From Phytophthora colocasiae (Eukaryota > Oomycota > Peronosporomycetes > Peronosporales > Peronosporaceae): a stretch of 64,000 nt of DNA. The position numbers and the translations under genes were made by a program. Location of the stretch: the NCBI GenBank assembly GCA_018806915.1, contig JAGKQI010000098.1, positions 3,100,001-3,164,000 on the forward strand, read 5' to 3'. The first letter of the stretch is position 1; the number at the start of each line of letters is the position of its first letter. Below the pieces are notes generated by a model, which had not been told where the DNA came from, searched no databases, and saw only the letters and a list, made by a program, of their open reading frames with translations. Of this stretch, positions 32,331 to 43,010 are shown piece after piece.

Positions 32331-32459
32331 CCTGGTTGAGAAGCAGACCTTTAGATCGTTGAGAGCCAGATCTTTGATGGATTGATAGCGACAGGATGAG
32401 CGCCGCGCTCCGTTAGACCTAAGGCATTCTGATAAAAGCAAGTTTCGGTGAAGTCGACC

Positions 32460-33599
32460 ATGACCAAGCGCGTTTTTCGTGGCACCTCCACTGCCGCTAT
32501 GGAGCCAGATGTCGCTGTGGAATCAGCGCAGAGGAAGACTGGTGAAGCCAAAGAGGGGGTCTCCACGGATATGGAAGCAGTGCGGGTGGCGACTGGTGAA
32601 ACCAAAGAGGGAATTTCCACGGGCGGTGTAGCGTTGCATGCAGTTGTGAAAACAACAAAAAGGGTGCGAAAGGTAGTGGTACCAGGGGAAGCGGAAATGC
32701 GAAAGCGTTCGGGTGATATTGACTCTAACAGCAATACTGGGCGTGGTAACAAACGTCAAGCTCTGGGACATCAACACGACCAATCTGGCATGAATGGAGG
32801 AGTTGCAACCGAAACGCAACTCACAAGTGCTGTAAAGCCGTACTACTATGTGAACGATTTGTTACCTAAAGCTGGGACAGCGTGTGGGTTTGTTGGACGG
32901 GTCTTCTCAAAAGGCCCCGTTGGCAAATACACGCATTGGCGTGGCAAGAGCGGTTCACTCTTTACAATGTGGGTAACCGGTAAGGACTCGCAGTTGGTCA
33001 AAGCTACAGTGTTTGATGGGGGTGTGGGGAAGTTTTACGAGGTGGCGAATCCTGGTGCGGTTTGCTTGTTTTCGGGAGGGCGGATAAAGCGAGTGAATAG
33101 AGATTTTTCTCCCCATGGCGCTGCGGTTGAATTGTCGTTCGGTGATGATGCTTATATCGTCGAGATGGGGCAGGATACTATAGACTTTCCTGAACCAGGC
33201 TTTACAATGATGGCCATTGGGTTACTGGGCAGCTTATCTACCGGCTCGGTTGTGACCATTATTGGTATAGTCACCGATGTTGGCCCACTTAAGAGTATCA
33301 TGACAAAATCTGGGAAAGCAACTGACAGGCGCCAGTTCGTGTTGGTGGATGACTCCGACACAGAACTGTTGTGTACTGCGTGGGGGAAGGTAGCTCGAGA
33401 CATCGAGCCGAATATTGCGGGGACTGTGTTGCTCATGCAGGATGCAAAAATATCGGACTACATGGGAACGAGGTCTTTGAATATCGGAGTTGGCGTTTCA
33501 TTGCATTACGGCCCAGCTCTTGCGCGGTCGCACGAGCTAAGGAACTGGTTCCAAGGTATTTCGGCGGGACACCAGTACTCCAAGCTCGACACAAGATAA
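32460..33599 (+). CDS. RPA-like single-stranded DNA-binding protein (Helitron-associated)
   Basis: 379 residues from the ATG at 32460 (an upstream in-frame GTG at 32448 is not used). The disordered N-terminus has an 18-residue duplication (TGEAKEGVST / TGETKEGIST). From about residue 125 it carries OB-fold sequence: YYYVNDLLPKAGTACGFVGR, LFTMWVTGKDSQLVKATVF and RRQFVLVDDSDTELLCTAWG; the last matches DNA-binding domain B of RPA70. It would coat single-stranded DNA during rolling-circle transposition. RPA-like genes are known passengers of Helitrons, and here the Rep/helicase lies downstream on the same strand. The gene is intact although the helicase is not. The Gypsy insertion lies about 130 bp upstream of its ATG and probably separates it from its promoter. 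Confidence 0.8.
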   Translation: MTKRVFRGTSTAAMEPDVAVESAQRKTGEAKEGVSTDMEAVRVATGETKEGISTGGVALHAVVKTTKRVRKVVVPGEAEMRKRSGDIDSNSNTGRGNKRQALGHQHDQSGMNGGVATETQLTSAVKPYYYVNDLLPKAGTACGFVGRVFSKGPVGKYTHWRGKSGSLFTMWVTGKDSQLVKATVFDGGVGKFYEVANPGAVCLFSGGRIKRVNRDFSPHGAAVELSFGDDAYIVEMGQDTIDFPEPGFTMMAIGLLGSLSTGSVVTIIGIVTDVGPLKSIMTKSGKATDRRQFVLVDDSDTELLCTAWGKVARDIEPNIAGTVLLMQDAKISDYMGTRSLNIGVGVSLHYGPALARSHELRNWFQGISAGHQYSKLDTR

Positions 33600-34004
33600 A
33601 TTGGGTCTAGTCGCTGCGGCGGGATTGCTTTCTCTTGGTTCCTATACACAACGACGCACTGCTAATCGGACCGGCGTCGTCCCTTTCAGTAGCTACTAAG
33701 ATCCCAGTTGTAGTGTGCGTGGGGACGGCTGTAGGCGTGACAGATACTATCGAGATAGGAACTTTTATAAAATACATTTTTCCTTTTATCCCTATCGAAG
33801 TTCAGTCATTTATACATGTATGTGAACGCTCCGGTATGTGAAGTTAATTAACTTGGATAATCAGTTCGCCGGTGATAGTCGAAACTCCGTTCGAGTTTGA
33901 TAGAAGGTCCTTCATACGGTGGTGAAGCTGGATGAAATTAGGAAAGTGATCAACAAATAACGACGTTGCGTGAAGTCTTTTTTTTTACGCTGGTGATCGA
34001 TCAC
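33600..34004. other. Non-coding stretch between convergent RPA-like and SET genes
   Basis: No gene, repeat or RNA recognised. Presumably 3' regions of both flanking genes. Confidence 0.4.
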
Positions 34005-34733
34005 CTAAGCATTTTGTTGGCACTGGCAACACATGCAGTTTTCGATCCGAAACTCATCTCCGTAGTCGAAGGAAATCTCCTCTCCGCAGTTTATTTGACG
34101 CACAGCAATTATTCCAATGCGGTAGCAACCTGCCACTTCCCACACTTCTGCAATACAGTTCGGATCGCAGCTATGATTAAAAAAGCGGGATTCGTTTCCG
34201 ACTCTCCGGGCGTCAATATACTTCCCTGCTGCATATTTAATCGTGTACATGTGTCCTTCGGTTTCAGCGCGCTTCAGATGTTCTTCGTTTGTGATAATTT
34301 CTCCCACATACTCCTTAACTATGACGCCTTCTGCGATCGTTTCCAACGCAAATGCGCCTCGACCTTTTCCTTCGGTGTCACGAACCTCAAGCTTAACTGG
34401 TGCAACACGATATGCTAGCCATGGTCGATTGCTGCATGTCCCATCAAGGTTACACGTGATCGAAGAACACTCGATTTGATCGTTCCGGTTCACACAGTCG
34501 CTTCCGCAATTATTTTCACAACCGCACATCTCGCCGCTGTCTTGTCGGCGAACAAGATCGCCTATACATCCACTGACAGCGATATACGTATATTCGCTGT
34601 CTAGGATAGCATTGGGGGGAGGACACACAAAATTGTCCAGAGTTATTTGCGTATAATACTTCTTCTTCCTTTGACGCGGTATTGCTCGTCGCGAGCTCCT
34701 CTTCGGTCGGCTGTCACGCTTAGTCGATGCCAT
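34005..34733 (-). CDS. SET-domain lysine methyltransferase (SET2/ASH1-like)
   Basis: 242 residues, intact, no intron. A basic N-terminus (KRSSRRAIPRQRKKK) is followed by an AWS-like Cys cluster (residues 70-100: CGCENNCGSDCVN, CSSITCN). The SET domain spans about 115-228 with GKGRGAFA, EYVGEIIT, RFFNHSCDPNC (SAM pocket and catalytic pseudoknot) and GEEISFDYGDEF. A post-SET cluster (CMCCQC) closes it. AWS-SET-post-SET is the catalytic module of H3K36 methyltransferases, so histone H3 is the likely substrate (inference). It lies antisense between the RPA-like gene and the Helitron Rep gene, within the inverted-repeat-bounded unit. Nothing besides the catalytic module is present, suggesting capture of part of a host gene or a dedicated element gene. 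Confidence 0.85.
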   Translation of the reverse strand: MASTKRDSRPKRSSRRAIPRQRKKKYYTQITLDNFVCPPPNAILDSEYTYIAVSGCIGDLVRRQDSGEMCGCENNCGSDCVNRNDQIECSSITCNLDGTCSNRPWLAYRVAPVKLEVRDTEGKGRGAFALETIAEGVIVKEYVGEIITNEEHLKRAETEGHMYTIKYAAGKYIDARRVGNESRFFNHSCDPNCIAEVWEVAGCYRIGIIAVRQINCGEEISFDYGDEFRIENCMCCQCQQNA

Positions 34734-34961
34734 AACGATTTTACTTTGCCGGTCTTAATAAAGAGTCAATCGTCACCTTTTGCAGTGACAGATAGAGACG
34801 AGAGACACGAAAATCGCGCCAAATCCGGGGGGCCGACTGATTGTAGTCTTTATCAATCGATCCTAGCCAAGCATCATGGGGTAGTCAACCTTTGTCGGCG
34901 ATGGGCGTTTGGAGACTAGTAGATGCCTTCTCCGTTTCGCTCGCGTATGCCATAGGGCCAA

Positions 34962-35963
34962 ATGCGAGATAAGCAGAAGGCCGTTGCCGCGAAAAGGGCT
35001 GCTCGCGCAAGAGATGAATCCATTAGTGAGCGAGAGCGGAAGCGACGGCGTAGAAATACTCGGCGTTCGACGTCCGATAAAAACAAAGTGTCGGTCAGCC
35101 TCTCACCCACCAACCCTGAGTTGATTGAAGCGCTTAACGCCAAGTGCGCGGAGCGTCTTTCGAATAAGTATCTCTCGGTGAATTGCTGTTGTGTATGCGA
35201 TTGCCTGCACCCAGTGAAAAATGTTGAAAAAAAACATCTCGCGCGATGTAAAGTGCTGGTGGCGACAATAAAAACCCGCTTGAAGTGCCCTGGACACCTC
35301 CCGCCTAATCTTCGTGCGCAATACGATGTTTCTGATATCAGCGAGTGTTTGTCGGGGGTTTTATTGTCTAGACGGGGCATAATTTGCTCCGCGACGCAAG
35401 TATATCTTCAAGTTTGCAAGCCTTGCTTGGGCTCGCTGTCAAAGAAAAATGTAAGATCTCCCCCAAAATTTGCAATTGCAAATGGTCTATGGATTGGTGA
35501 ATTACCAGCGCGTTTTAATGATTCCTCGATGACTGAGCACGCTATGGTAAATCTATCACAACCCACGCGATTCATGTCGATTGTTCAAGGAGGGAGACAC
35601 TCCTCTATTCGCTCTCATGCTTATTTTTTTCGGTCCGATCCAGCACCTCCAGCGGCTCAACTGCCGAATGAGGTGGTGTCAAGCGGAGTTATTGGTGTCA
35701 CCATGGTGGGTTGCATGACTGCAATGCAAAAGGCCAAGACTCTGCGGCGCTATTTCGTTCGAGTCGATCGTATTTCAGAGCAACTCGATTGGTATAAATC
35801 AAACAACGTTCTGTACCGAAGCATATCTGTGCTCGAACATTCTCGTATCGACGAGTTGATTTGCCAGACTCGAGTTGTCCTCGACACTACTCGTGACGAT
35901 GAAAGCGGCGTTGATGAGCAAACCGGTACTACCACATCTGTATCTGCAACACCTGGAGAATGA
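34962..35963 (+). pseudogene. Helitron Rep N-terminal part (DUF6570-type, Cys-rich)
   Basis: 333 codons from an ATG at 34962. A basic start (KAVAAKRAARARDESISERE) is followed by Cys pairs (CCCVCDCLHPV) and the segment PKFAIANGLWIGELPARF, characteristic of the region preceding the Rep domain in Helitron polyproteins. The frame ends at TGA 35961-35963, while homologous-looking coding sequence continues in the +1 frame (ENELDESHWRH). A frameshift, or less likely a tiny unseen intron, therefore separates it from the Rep part. Confidence 0.7.
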
Positions 35964-37695
35964 ACTAGACGAATCGCATTGGCGCCACAGCGAGCCCCGA
36001 CCAGCCCATATTAACGCCATAAACGAAGTCGACGAAGAATTTACTCAATCGGTTACCGCGTTAGTGACCGACTTTGCGAATGAAGATGATGTGCAACTTC
36101 AGCGTCGTGTTCTTGAAAACAACGATATAATTGTTCGTCGTTCGTCAGGCATTCTATCTGATTTCGACACCGCGTTCTGGACCAACTCATTTTGCGAGCT
36201 ATTTCCTTTTGGTAGAGGAGGTCTTGATGAGGCTCGTACTACGCGGATAAGTTTGGAGGAATTTGTTCGCTACTGCTTGCGCTTGGCATCGCGCCGTTTT
36301 GCGCAGCACCCTTCATTCATTTTGGTCGCGTTTGATGTGATTGCAAGACACCAAGTCATCCAGGCGGTTTATCTGCGCGCTAAAGTATCGCCTTCTATAA
36401 TGAGAAGTATTACCGGCGTCGACCGAGACGAGTTGTTACAGCATGTAAGCCATCTCGAAGCACGACGAACGGCCATTTTGGAGAAAGCACGAATACCCGA
36501 CCCGCCCACAGTATCACAACCGGTTTTAAGCTTAATGTCGGCGATTAGCACGGGTCTCCGAGCGTTTTTCGGATCGAACGAGGAGCGCGGGCAAGCGCGA
36601 AGTAAAGTTATGTCGATGCAGCTGCGCTTTGGGCAACCGGCTATATTCCTAACAATTTCTCCAAGTAGCAGCCTATCCTACCGCGTTGCAAATCTTGCGG
36701 GTAGCATGGTTGATGATTTGTTGGATGAAACGACAGTGACACTGCAAGATTGTTTAGCGTACACAAACGCAAGACTTGGCGAAATAGCGACAAGCAACCC
36801 CGCCGCCTGCGCCAGTTATTTCAACTGCGTGATGGAAGTACTTGTCGAAGTTATACTAAATTGGGATGTGGAGAAGCAATGCTCAAAGCCTGGACAAGGT
36901 CTTTTTGGTATCACTGAAGCATTCTTTTCGTCGACGGAGGCTCAGGGCTCGACTGGAAATTTACATGCCCACATGCTCATATGGGTGCGCGGAGCAGCAA
37001 AGACGGTTGATGAGTACTATGCTTCCTGTTGTTCAAATCTTGTGAAACAAAACCTCGTTCAGTACGTTGAGTCGATCGCTTCTTCATCTTTCCCGATCAA
37101 ACCAGCGGCGTGCCCAAAATGCGGCCAAACCTCTCTTGCCGCTTCATCTTTCCCGCGGAAGCATATCAGAAGCCTCGAAAGAACAGCAATCGGCCGGTTA
37201 CGTCAACATGCTCGCACTGTTCCTTCTCGTTTGGAGCAGATGATTTAATTCGGATGGAACTTAATCGTGTTGCTACCTTGCACCAAATTGAACAGCATGA
37301 TTGGGATGACCAGGCGGTTCGGCATTTTTTAGCCGTGCCGTGCTCGTATCCACTGCCGAGCTCTACTCGTTTTGACTTAGTTGCTTGTCGGGCTCTAATT
37401 GAGTACCAAGTTCATCATTGGTATCACTGCCGTTCATGCTTTAAACGTACCCGGCGCACCCCTGATGGAAAGGCTTGCAGAATGTTTTTTCCTAAGCAGA
37501 CTCAAACAGAAACGGAGTGGCGAGACGATAAAGTGGAGCTACGTCGTGATGTTGGCAGTGAATATCTGAACACATATATACCCCTGCTAAGCGCGGTCTT
37601 CAAGTGCAATCATGATGTCAAGTTCTTGGCGGCTTCAGAAGGTAAAAAAAATTGGGGTATTGGTCCTGCGCACTAACACCTTCTTAACTTTGCAG
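35875..37695 (+). pseudogene. Helitron Rep (HUH nuclease) region, frameshifted
   Basis: The Helitron_like_N domain runs from FWTNSFCELFPFGRGGLDEA through SLEEFVRYCLRLASRRFA and FLTISPSSS to the HUH site NLHAHMLIW. A zinc-binding stretch (ACPKCGQTSL) then shifts frame near 37150 into AYQKPRKNSNRPVTSTC and FGADDLIRMELNRVA. The shift lies beside a short direct repeat (GCTTCATCTTTCCCG near 37080 and 37139). A 54-bp intron (37642-37695) is inferred because removing it joins AASEG to PEKAYYMMKYTTKGQ, recreating the paired catalytic tyrosines. These nick and religate DNA in rolling-circle transposition. Disrupted by at least this shift and the upstream one, so probably inactive. Confidence 0.8.
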
Positions 37696-40571
37696 GTCCT
37701 GAAAAAGCGTATTATATGATGAAATACACAACAAAAGGCCAAAAAAGCATCGAAAATTTGCTTGCGATCCATTTGCACGCGTTTGATAAGGCCAAGCTGA
37801 AGATGGCCGAGTGTGATAACGCGATCGCTAGTGGCCGTCGTTGTGTTCAATCGATGTGCTGTTCTATGTCTAATGCTCAAGAAGTTTCGGCTCCTCTTGC
37901 AGCGCTTTACCTGGAGCGGAAATCACCCTTCTATTCGTCCACAGACTTTCAGCGTTTACATTTGGTCTCTGCGGTTAAAACCGTTTTTGAAAATGCTGAC
38001 GTGGATGTGATACTTTCGTCAGATGATCGTGGAGCTACGTTTAAACTCTTCTCTCCGATTTGTGATTATATTTACCGGCCCGTTGAGGTGGAGGATGTTT
38101 GCTTGTTTGATTTCTCCAGTTTGTGGGAGAAGAAGAAGAACACAACCGGGTTCCGCTTCGATAACCGCCACACACAGCACCAGTCTCACTCTCTGCACAA
38201 ACGCGACATTCCAGTAACACTTTGGTTGCTAGGAAAAAGACTCCCGGAAATCCGTGGGCAGCTAGTTCCGGACGAGGAAAAGTTGTATTTTGCGAGGTCC
38301 GTGCTGATTCTCTTTCATCCGTTCCGAAGTTTGGATGATTTTTTTATTGATTCTACCCGAGACATCAATGCACGCTTCGACCACTGGTGGGAACATGACG
38401 CTACGGAGGAAGCGCATCTATTTGTAAGCCACTCAAACGACTACTTCGCTTCAAAGCGACTGGCCCGGCAGTGTGTGGATTCTGACATGATAAGATACCG
38501 AAATGCTGTCGAGCAGAATGTGGGAGGAAACTACAGTTCCAGTGACGAAAGTGAATCGGATAATCCCGGTAGCGATTTTGGCGACGGGTTCTCTTCAGAC
38601 GAAGACACGGCAACTCTGCAGCGTTCCGACACGAATATTCGCCTACTAAACCTCTCGGTAGCTGCAACTACGTTAGCCGCATCGTCAACCGAATCTCCAG
38701 GCTTGTCGGCTTTTCAATCTAGTTGCACAACGCTGGACGAGGTTGACGAATGCATTGCCAATGCCGAACGGAATTTTATCGACCGCGGAGCTGTGCCGCT
38801 AGCAAGAACTTCAACGGGTTTATTGCCGGTCGTACCTACGCAAGTACTGCTTGTACAAAACGCAATTGCTGATGCGGAACTCTGGATTGACCCTACTACA
38901 CAAACGTCTGTAATACCGGAATTCGCACCTCCCAACGCCAGTCTTCGGTGCATTTCGACCCGCTTTTCGTTGAACCGTAAACAACACAAGGCTTTTGTAA
39001 GAATCGGCTCGCCTTTCCTCCGATCACTGGTGGAGGAATTACGCCACAGCCCCGGTCAAGTTATTTCGTTCCTGGGTGGGCCTCCTGGCGCTGGCAAAAG
39101 CCAGGTTATACGTGCTTTGCAGGCTCTTGCTGCTTCTTGGAATTGTTCGGGCGCTATTGCTACGGTAGCTTATCAGGGGGTCGCAGCCGAGGCAGCGGGC
39201 GGCCAAACAATCCACAAGTTTTTCCGGTGGGGGATTGGTCGCAATGGGCGTAGCAAGCAATACACCGCAGCAGATAAAGAGCAATACGCCGGGTTGAAGC
39301 TGCTGATAATGGACGAAACTTCCACCACTGATGCTAAACTCATCGGTATGATGGATATTGCGTTACGCGATGTAAAAAACCAGCCTGACCTGCGATTTGG
39401 CGGTATCCACATGCAGTTCGCCGGAGACTGGATGCAGCAGTATCCAGTTCTCGGTCACCCCGCGTTCAAATCCCAGCCACCTCTTCCCACCGGTTCTTGT
39501 GCTCAAGTCGCTGGCGGTGACGATCCATCCACGGTGTATCTCCTTAGACAGAGAGGAATTGATGCTTACCGTGAAATCAACGAGGTTGTTCTACTAGAAG
39601 AAAATATGCGCCATCGAAACGACCCTCAATGGCGGGATATTCTCGCTCGCTGGCGCTTCGGAGAATACACACAACAGGATATCGATACCGTGAACAAGTG
39701 CTGTTTCCGAAATGGAACTGATTGGCCGTCTGTGTTTTCTGATCAGCAGAAGGCCTTTTGTCCAATTCTAGTTACTTCGAACGCGCTTCGGGTTGAATTC
39801 AATGAACAAGCCACACTTAATTACTGTACCAGCACCGCTGGTGCTCTTCACCAGTTTCCTGCAAACGTGTCACGTTCTCGTGTACGGTTAACTCGTGGAC
39901 AGCGACGGAGCCTAAACCAGATTCGTTCGGACAAGACCGGCAATCTCGCTGTTTCGTTGATGCTAGCGATTGGTCTTCCTGTACAGTGCACGAAAAATAT
40001 TTCGCGCGCTCTGCACTTAGCAAATGGAACTATTGGAAACGTTGTTGGCTTTGATGTGGCTGCTGATGACCGCGTCCGCGTCGTAAGTGACGCTGGTGTT
40101 GAGGTGCACATTCATTCAAAGCCCGCGAATGTTGTCTTCATTCGCTTGCTTCCTGCTGAACTACGCAAGAGAAGGCTTGTCGACCGTTTTCCTGATGGTA
40201 TTGTCCCAGTCCGTCTGCACAACGAAACCGGTGTGAGGGTATCCATTCGCAAGCGCACATTTTCGCTTCGGATTCAGCAAACTCTTCTAATCCCGGCTTT
40301 CGCTTTGACAACTGAAAAGTGCTAAGGACTTACCGTGGGCAGGCTAATAATTGGCCCTATGCGGCACCACACAAGGAAAAAACCGCAGGCCTCTTCATTT
40401 TACGTAGCGGTCACACGGGTAAAATCGATGAATGAGCTATTTCTTATGGAGCCCCTCACGCTGGAGTTACTCGAGTTCTTCAAACCGGAACAGGAGGCTA
40501 TCGACGAAACCCAGCGACTTCAACTTTTAGAAACGCAGTGTGACCATCGACATGCTAGTAGCAGTGGTTAG
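37696..40571 (+). pseudogene. Helitron PIF1-type helicase region with nonsense codon
   Basis: Continues the Rep frame. Walker A is GGPPGAGKSQVI, motif II is LLIMDETSTTD, followed by GIHMQFAGDWMQQYP and LLEENMRHRND. The C-terminal helicase half has LMLAIGLPVQCTKN and HLANGTIGNVVGF. At 40323-40325 a TAA interrupts the conserved TxEKCQGLT motif where CAA (Gln) is expected; the same frame then continues with the terminal PIF1 motif FYVAVTRVKSMNELFLMEPL to 40571. A linker of about 130 Ser/Asp-rich residues separates Rep from the helicase. The element is autonomous in type but decayed here. Confidence 0.85.
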
Positions 40572-40872
40572 TTCGCGATGTTTGAAAGCTAAAAACTATG
40601 CATCATGTTGGTGTTTGCTGCGGTTTCATCTTGTAAAGTATCGACTTTGCCACGCCCTTCCCGCTCCCACTAGTATAAGGTAATACAAGCTGATTCAATC
40701 ACTCAAATCTCAGACTTGACAGTACGATCGGATTGATACAGACAATTGCCTAGAGGCGCTATAGTTCTTCTCAATCACCAACATCCGCATCGCCATACAT
40801 CCATACATCAACAATGAAAGTCGTTACAAGCTCTTCGCGCTTAAGTAGTCCTATCGTGCTTTTGTTTTGCTA
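40572..40872. other. Non-coding stretch before ankyrin gene
   Basis: About 300 bp of AT-rich sequence without a convincing gene; I see no hairpin plus CTRR that would mark a Helitron 3' end. Confidence 0.4.
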
Positions 40873-40888
40873 AGCCATTCATCATTTT
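40873..40888 (+). promoter_or_regulatory. Partial oomycete core-promoter match before ankyrin gene
   Basis: AGCCATTCATCATTTT fits 12 of 16 positions of the oomycete core consensus and lies 28 bp upstream of the ankyrin ATG, a typical spacing. Confidence 0.4.
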
Positions 40889-40915
40889 GCTTTCCAAATA
40901 GGACTCGTCACCGCT

Positions 40916-42628
40916 ATGGACATCATGACTTCAACGGCTGTTGTTTGTCGCTGTTTTACCTACTCCCATGAAGTAGTTGCGAGTTTGTTGGAACCTTTTC
41001 TCTATGACCCTGCGTCAATATCTCTCGTCAGAGTCGCTCACCTCCACTCAAGCCGTCTATTGGTTCGGGTCGCGCGTTGTATGCCCCGCGATGATACATC
41101 GCGCCTGATTCGCGAATTTGAATTTAACACTGCCTTAGTTTTATCGCTGAGATCTGGCGACTTAACGTTGGCGATGAGTTTTGTGTCCGCTTTCGAGGGA
41201 TTTTGGGTTACGCGGGCTGTTAAGGTGGCTGCTAGCCTTGGTATGACAGACTTTTTACGGTGGTTGCATGATGAATGCCGTAAAGTTTGCTGGGGAGGGC
41301 GCGAGATGACTAAGGCGGCGCGTTTTCAGCAGCTCGGTACTATTATGTGGCTTCAGCTAAATACGACACGCCTGGGCCCGCAACATATTTTACAGTTGGC
41401 TGCTCAGCACGAAAGCTGTGAAATGGTTAGTTGGGCTCTTACAGTTCGTCAAGAGATCCCTATGCTTTGCGACCTCGAGTGCGCTGCTCAATTCGGTCGT
41501 CTAGATTGCCTGCAGATGCTTTCAATTCACAACGCCGCCACTCATATCGTTAAGAACATAAATGCGGACGTTGCTGCAAGAAACGGTCACCTACCCATCG
41601 TAAAATGGCTCCACTCCATGTCCGCTCGCTTTTCAGCGACCACAATAGATGTTGCCGCTAAATTCGGTCATCTTGACGTTGTCCGCTGGCTAAATCGCTA
41701 TCGTACTGAAGGATGTACAACAGCGGCAATCGATTCTGCCGCTCGCAACGGTCACCTAGAGGTTATACAGTGGCTCAAGCACAAACGAGGTGAAAGTTGT
41801 TCGAGCGCGGCTATGCTTTTTGCTGTACTTAGCAGGCGAATGGACGTCGTGCAATGGATCCATGACAATTTTAACATGCCGTGGGTCGGCCGCCTTGTAG
41901 ACATCGCCGCAAAATTCGGTCATCTACAAATGGTTCAGTGGCTACTCGTTCGATATCCGGCAACGTGTACCTCAGCGGCGATGGATAATGCGGCACGAGG
42001 AGGTCATACTGAGTGCTTTTTATTTTTGCATAGCCTCGGCAAAAGCTGCACCTCTCGTGCGATGGATAACTTTGCCACGCGTGGCGATATATCTATGCTT
42101 GAATGGCTATCAGAGCATCGACAGGAAGGTTGCACAAATGCTGCTGTCGATTCGGCCGCGGCAAATGGCCATTTGCACGTGCTAGAATGGCTTTTCCACC
42201 GCGGCTACGGGCCCGGGACGTCTCGCGCGATGGACGGTGCGGCTGCTAACGGTCATTTAGAGGTTCTTCGGTGGCTGTGGTGCCGCGGTTGCGTCTGCAC
42301 CACAGACGCTATGGACTATGCAGCAATGAACGGGCACATTAGCGTCGTTCGCTGGCTCAATTGCTATATATCTGCACGGTCCACAGAGCGTGCTATGGAC
42401 CTGGCTGCAACTCGTGGTCATTTCACGACTCTCGTTTATTTACACGAGAGCTGTAACGCAGTTTGCTCTCTTTATGCTTCAACGGGAGCTGCGGAGTGCG
42501 GTCACCTCGAGATTTTGAGGTGGTTAAAGCTTGTCTACCCGCACAAGTTCGATTCGGTAACAGTTAAAGCCGTTGCTGCTTCCCACGGATGGCCGAGCAG
42601 TGTTGTGCAGTTCCTTTGCGGGTTCTAA
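40916..42628 (+). CDS. Ankyrin-repeat protein
   Basis: 570 residues, single exon, intact. After about 150 divergent residues it consists of roughly a dozen ankyrin-type repeats built on GHLEVVRWLH: NGHLPIVKWLHSMSARF, FGHLDVVRWLNRYRTEGCT, NGHLEVIQWLKHKRGESC, NGHLHVLEWLFHRGYG, NGHLEVLRWLWCRGC and so on, with AMDxAAxNGH linkers. This WL-type repeat is typical of the large oomycete (and giant-virus) families. No signal peptide, RxLR motif or TM segment. It lies just inside the right arm of the inverted repeat and on the same strand as the helicase, so it may travel with the element; a host origin is equally possible. The binding partner is unknown. Confidence 0.85.
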   Translation: MDIMTSTAVVCRCFTYSHEVVASLLEPFLYDPASISLVRVAHLHSSRLLVRVARCMPRDDTSRLIREFEFNTALVLSLRSGDLTLAMSFVSAFEGFWVTRAVKVAASLGMTDFLRWLHDECRKVCWGGREMTKAARFQQLGTIMWLQLNTTRLGPQHILQLAAQHESCEMVSWALTVRQEIPMLCDLECAAQFGRLDCLQMLSIHNAATHIVKNINADVAARNGHLPIVKWLHSMSARFSATTIDVAAKFGHLDVVRWLNRYRTEGCTTAAIDSAARNGHLEVIQWLKHKRGESCSSAAMLFAVLSRRMDVVQWIHDNFNMPWVGRLVDIAAKFGHLQMVQWLLVRYPATCTSAAMDNAARGGHTECFLFLHSLGKSCTSRAMDNFATRGDISMLEWLSEHRQEGCTNAAVDSAAANGHLHVLEWLFHRGYGPGTSRAMDGAAANGHLEVLRWLWCRGCVCTTDAMDYAAMNGHISVVRWLNCYISARSTERAMDLAATRGHFTTLVYLHESCNAVCSLYASTGAAECGHLEILRWLKLVYPHKFDSVTVKAVAASHGWPSSVVQFLCGF

Positions 42629-42982
42629 CTTTTCTTTTGCTAGCTTTCTGTTCTCTTGCCGTCTAATATCATTTGGAAATTTCCGAGCTTCTTCGTCCTC
42701 GGGACGACCTTGTTAATTGAGGGTAGAACTGCTATTGCTTTTCCTTTACCTATCTAAAAATTGAAGAACTTGTAGCTTATGTGTGTAGCCAATTGAAATG
42801 CGCTTGTAGTGTTTCACTTTCGTCCTGCTCCGGTGGTGCACTACCGTCCCAATGTCGAAATTTGAAATGAAGTGAACTACGTTTTAGTTGTTTGGTATAG
42901 CATTTTAGTGCGGGCAGGATGCATCGCCATATGCAAATTTCGTTGTGTGATTGGCGAATATTCACGTTCGCTTATGACAAAA
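42629..42982. other. Non-coding stretch after ankyrin gene
   Basis: About 350 bp leading to the right inverted repeat; no gene or convincing structure recognised. Confidence 0.4.
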
Positions 42983-43010
42983 GTTCGGTTAGGACATGAG
43001 TGATGCGGTA
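42983..43010 (-). repeat. Right arm of 28-bp inverted repeat
   Basis: Complement of 21461-21488 with one mismatch (CGCTCATG versus CACTCATG in the matching orientation). Confidence 0.7.

Larger units (their letters stand above)
21461..43010. mobile_element. Inverted-repeat-bounded composite unit carrying Helitron-like, RPA, SET and ankyrin genes
   Basis: A 28-bp sequence containing CGCTCATGTCCTAACCGAAC at 21461-21488 recurs inverted at 42983-43010 with one mismatch. TA stands at both outer ends (TACCGC...GCGGTA), and sequences outside and inside the repeats are unrelated. Removing the nested Gypsy element leaves about 11.1 kb with an RPA-like gene, a SET gene (-), Helitron Rep/helicase and an ankyrin gene. 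Canonical Helitrons lack TIRs, and I found no convincing TC...CTRR ends, so the boundary assignment is an inference from the repeat alone. A chance pair of unrelated repeats remains possible. Confidence 0.45.

Noticed and set aside
40572..42982. Canonical Helitron 3' end (hairpin plus CTRR)
   Set aside because: No hairpin followed closely by CTRR was convincing after the helicase or the ankyrin gene, so I did not mark one.
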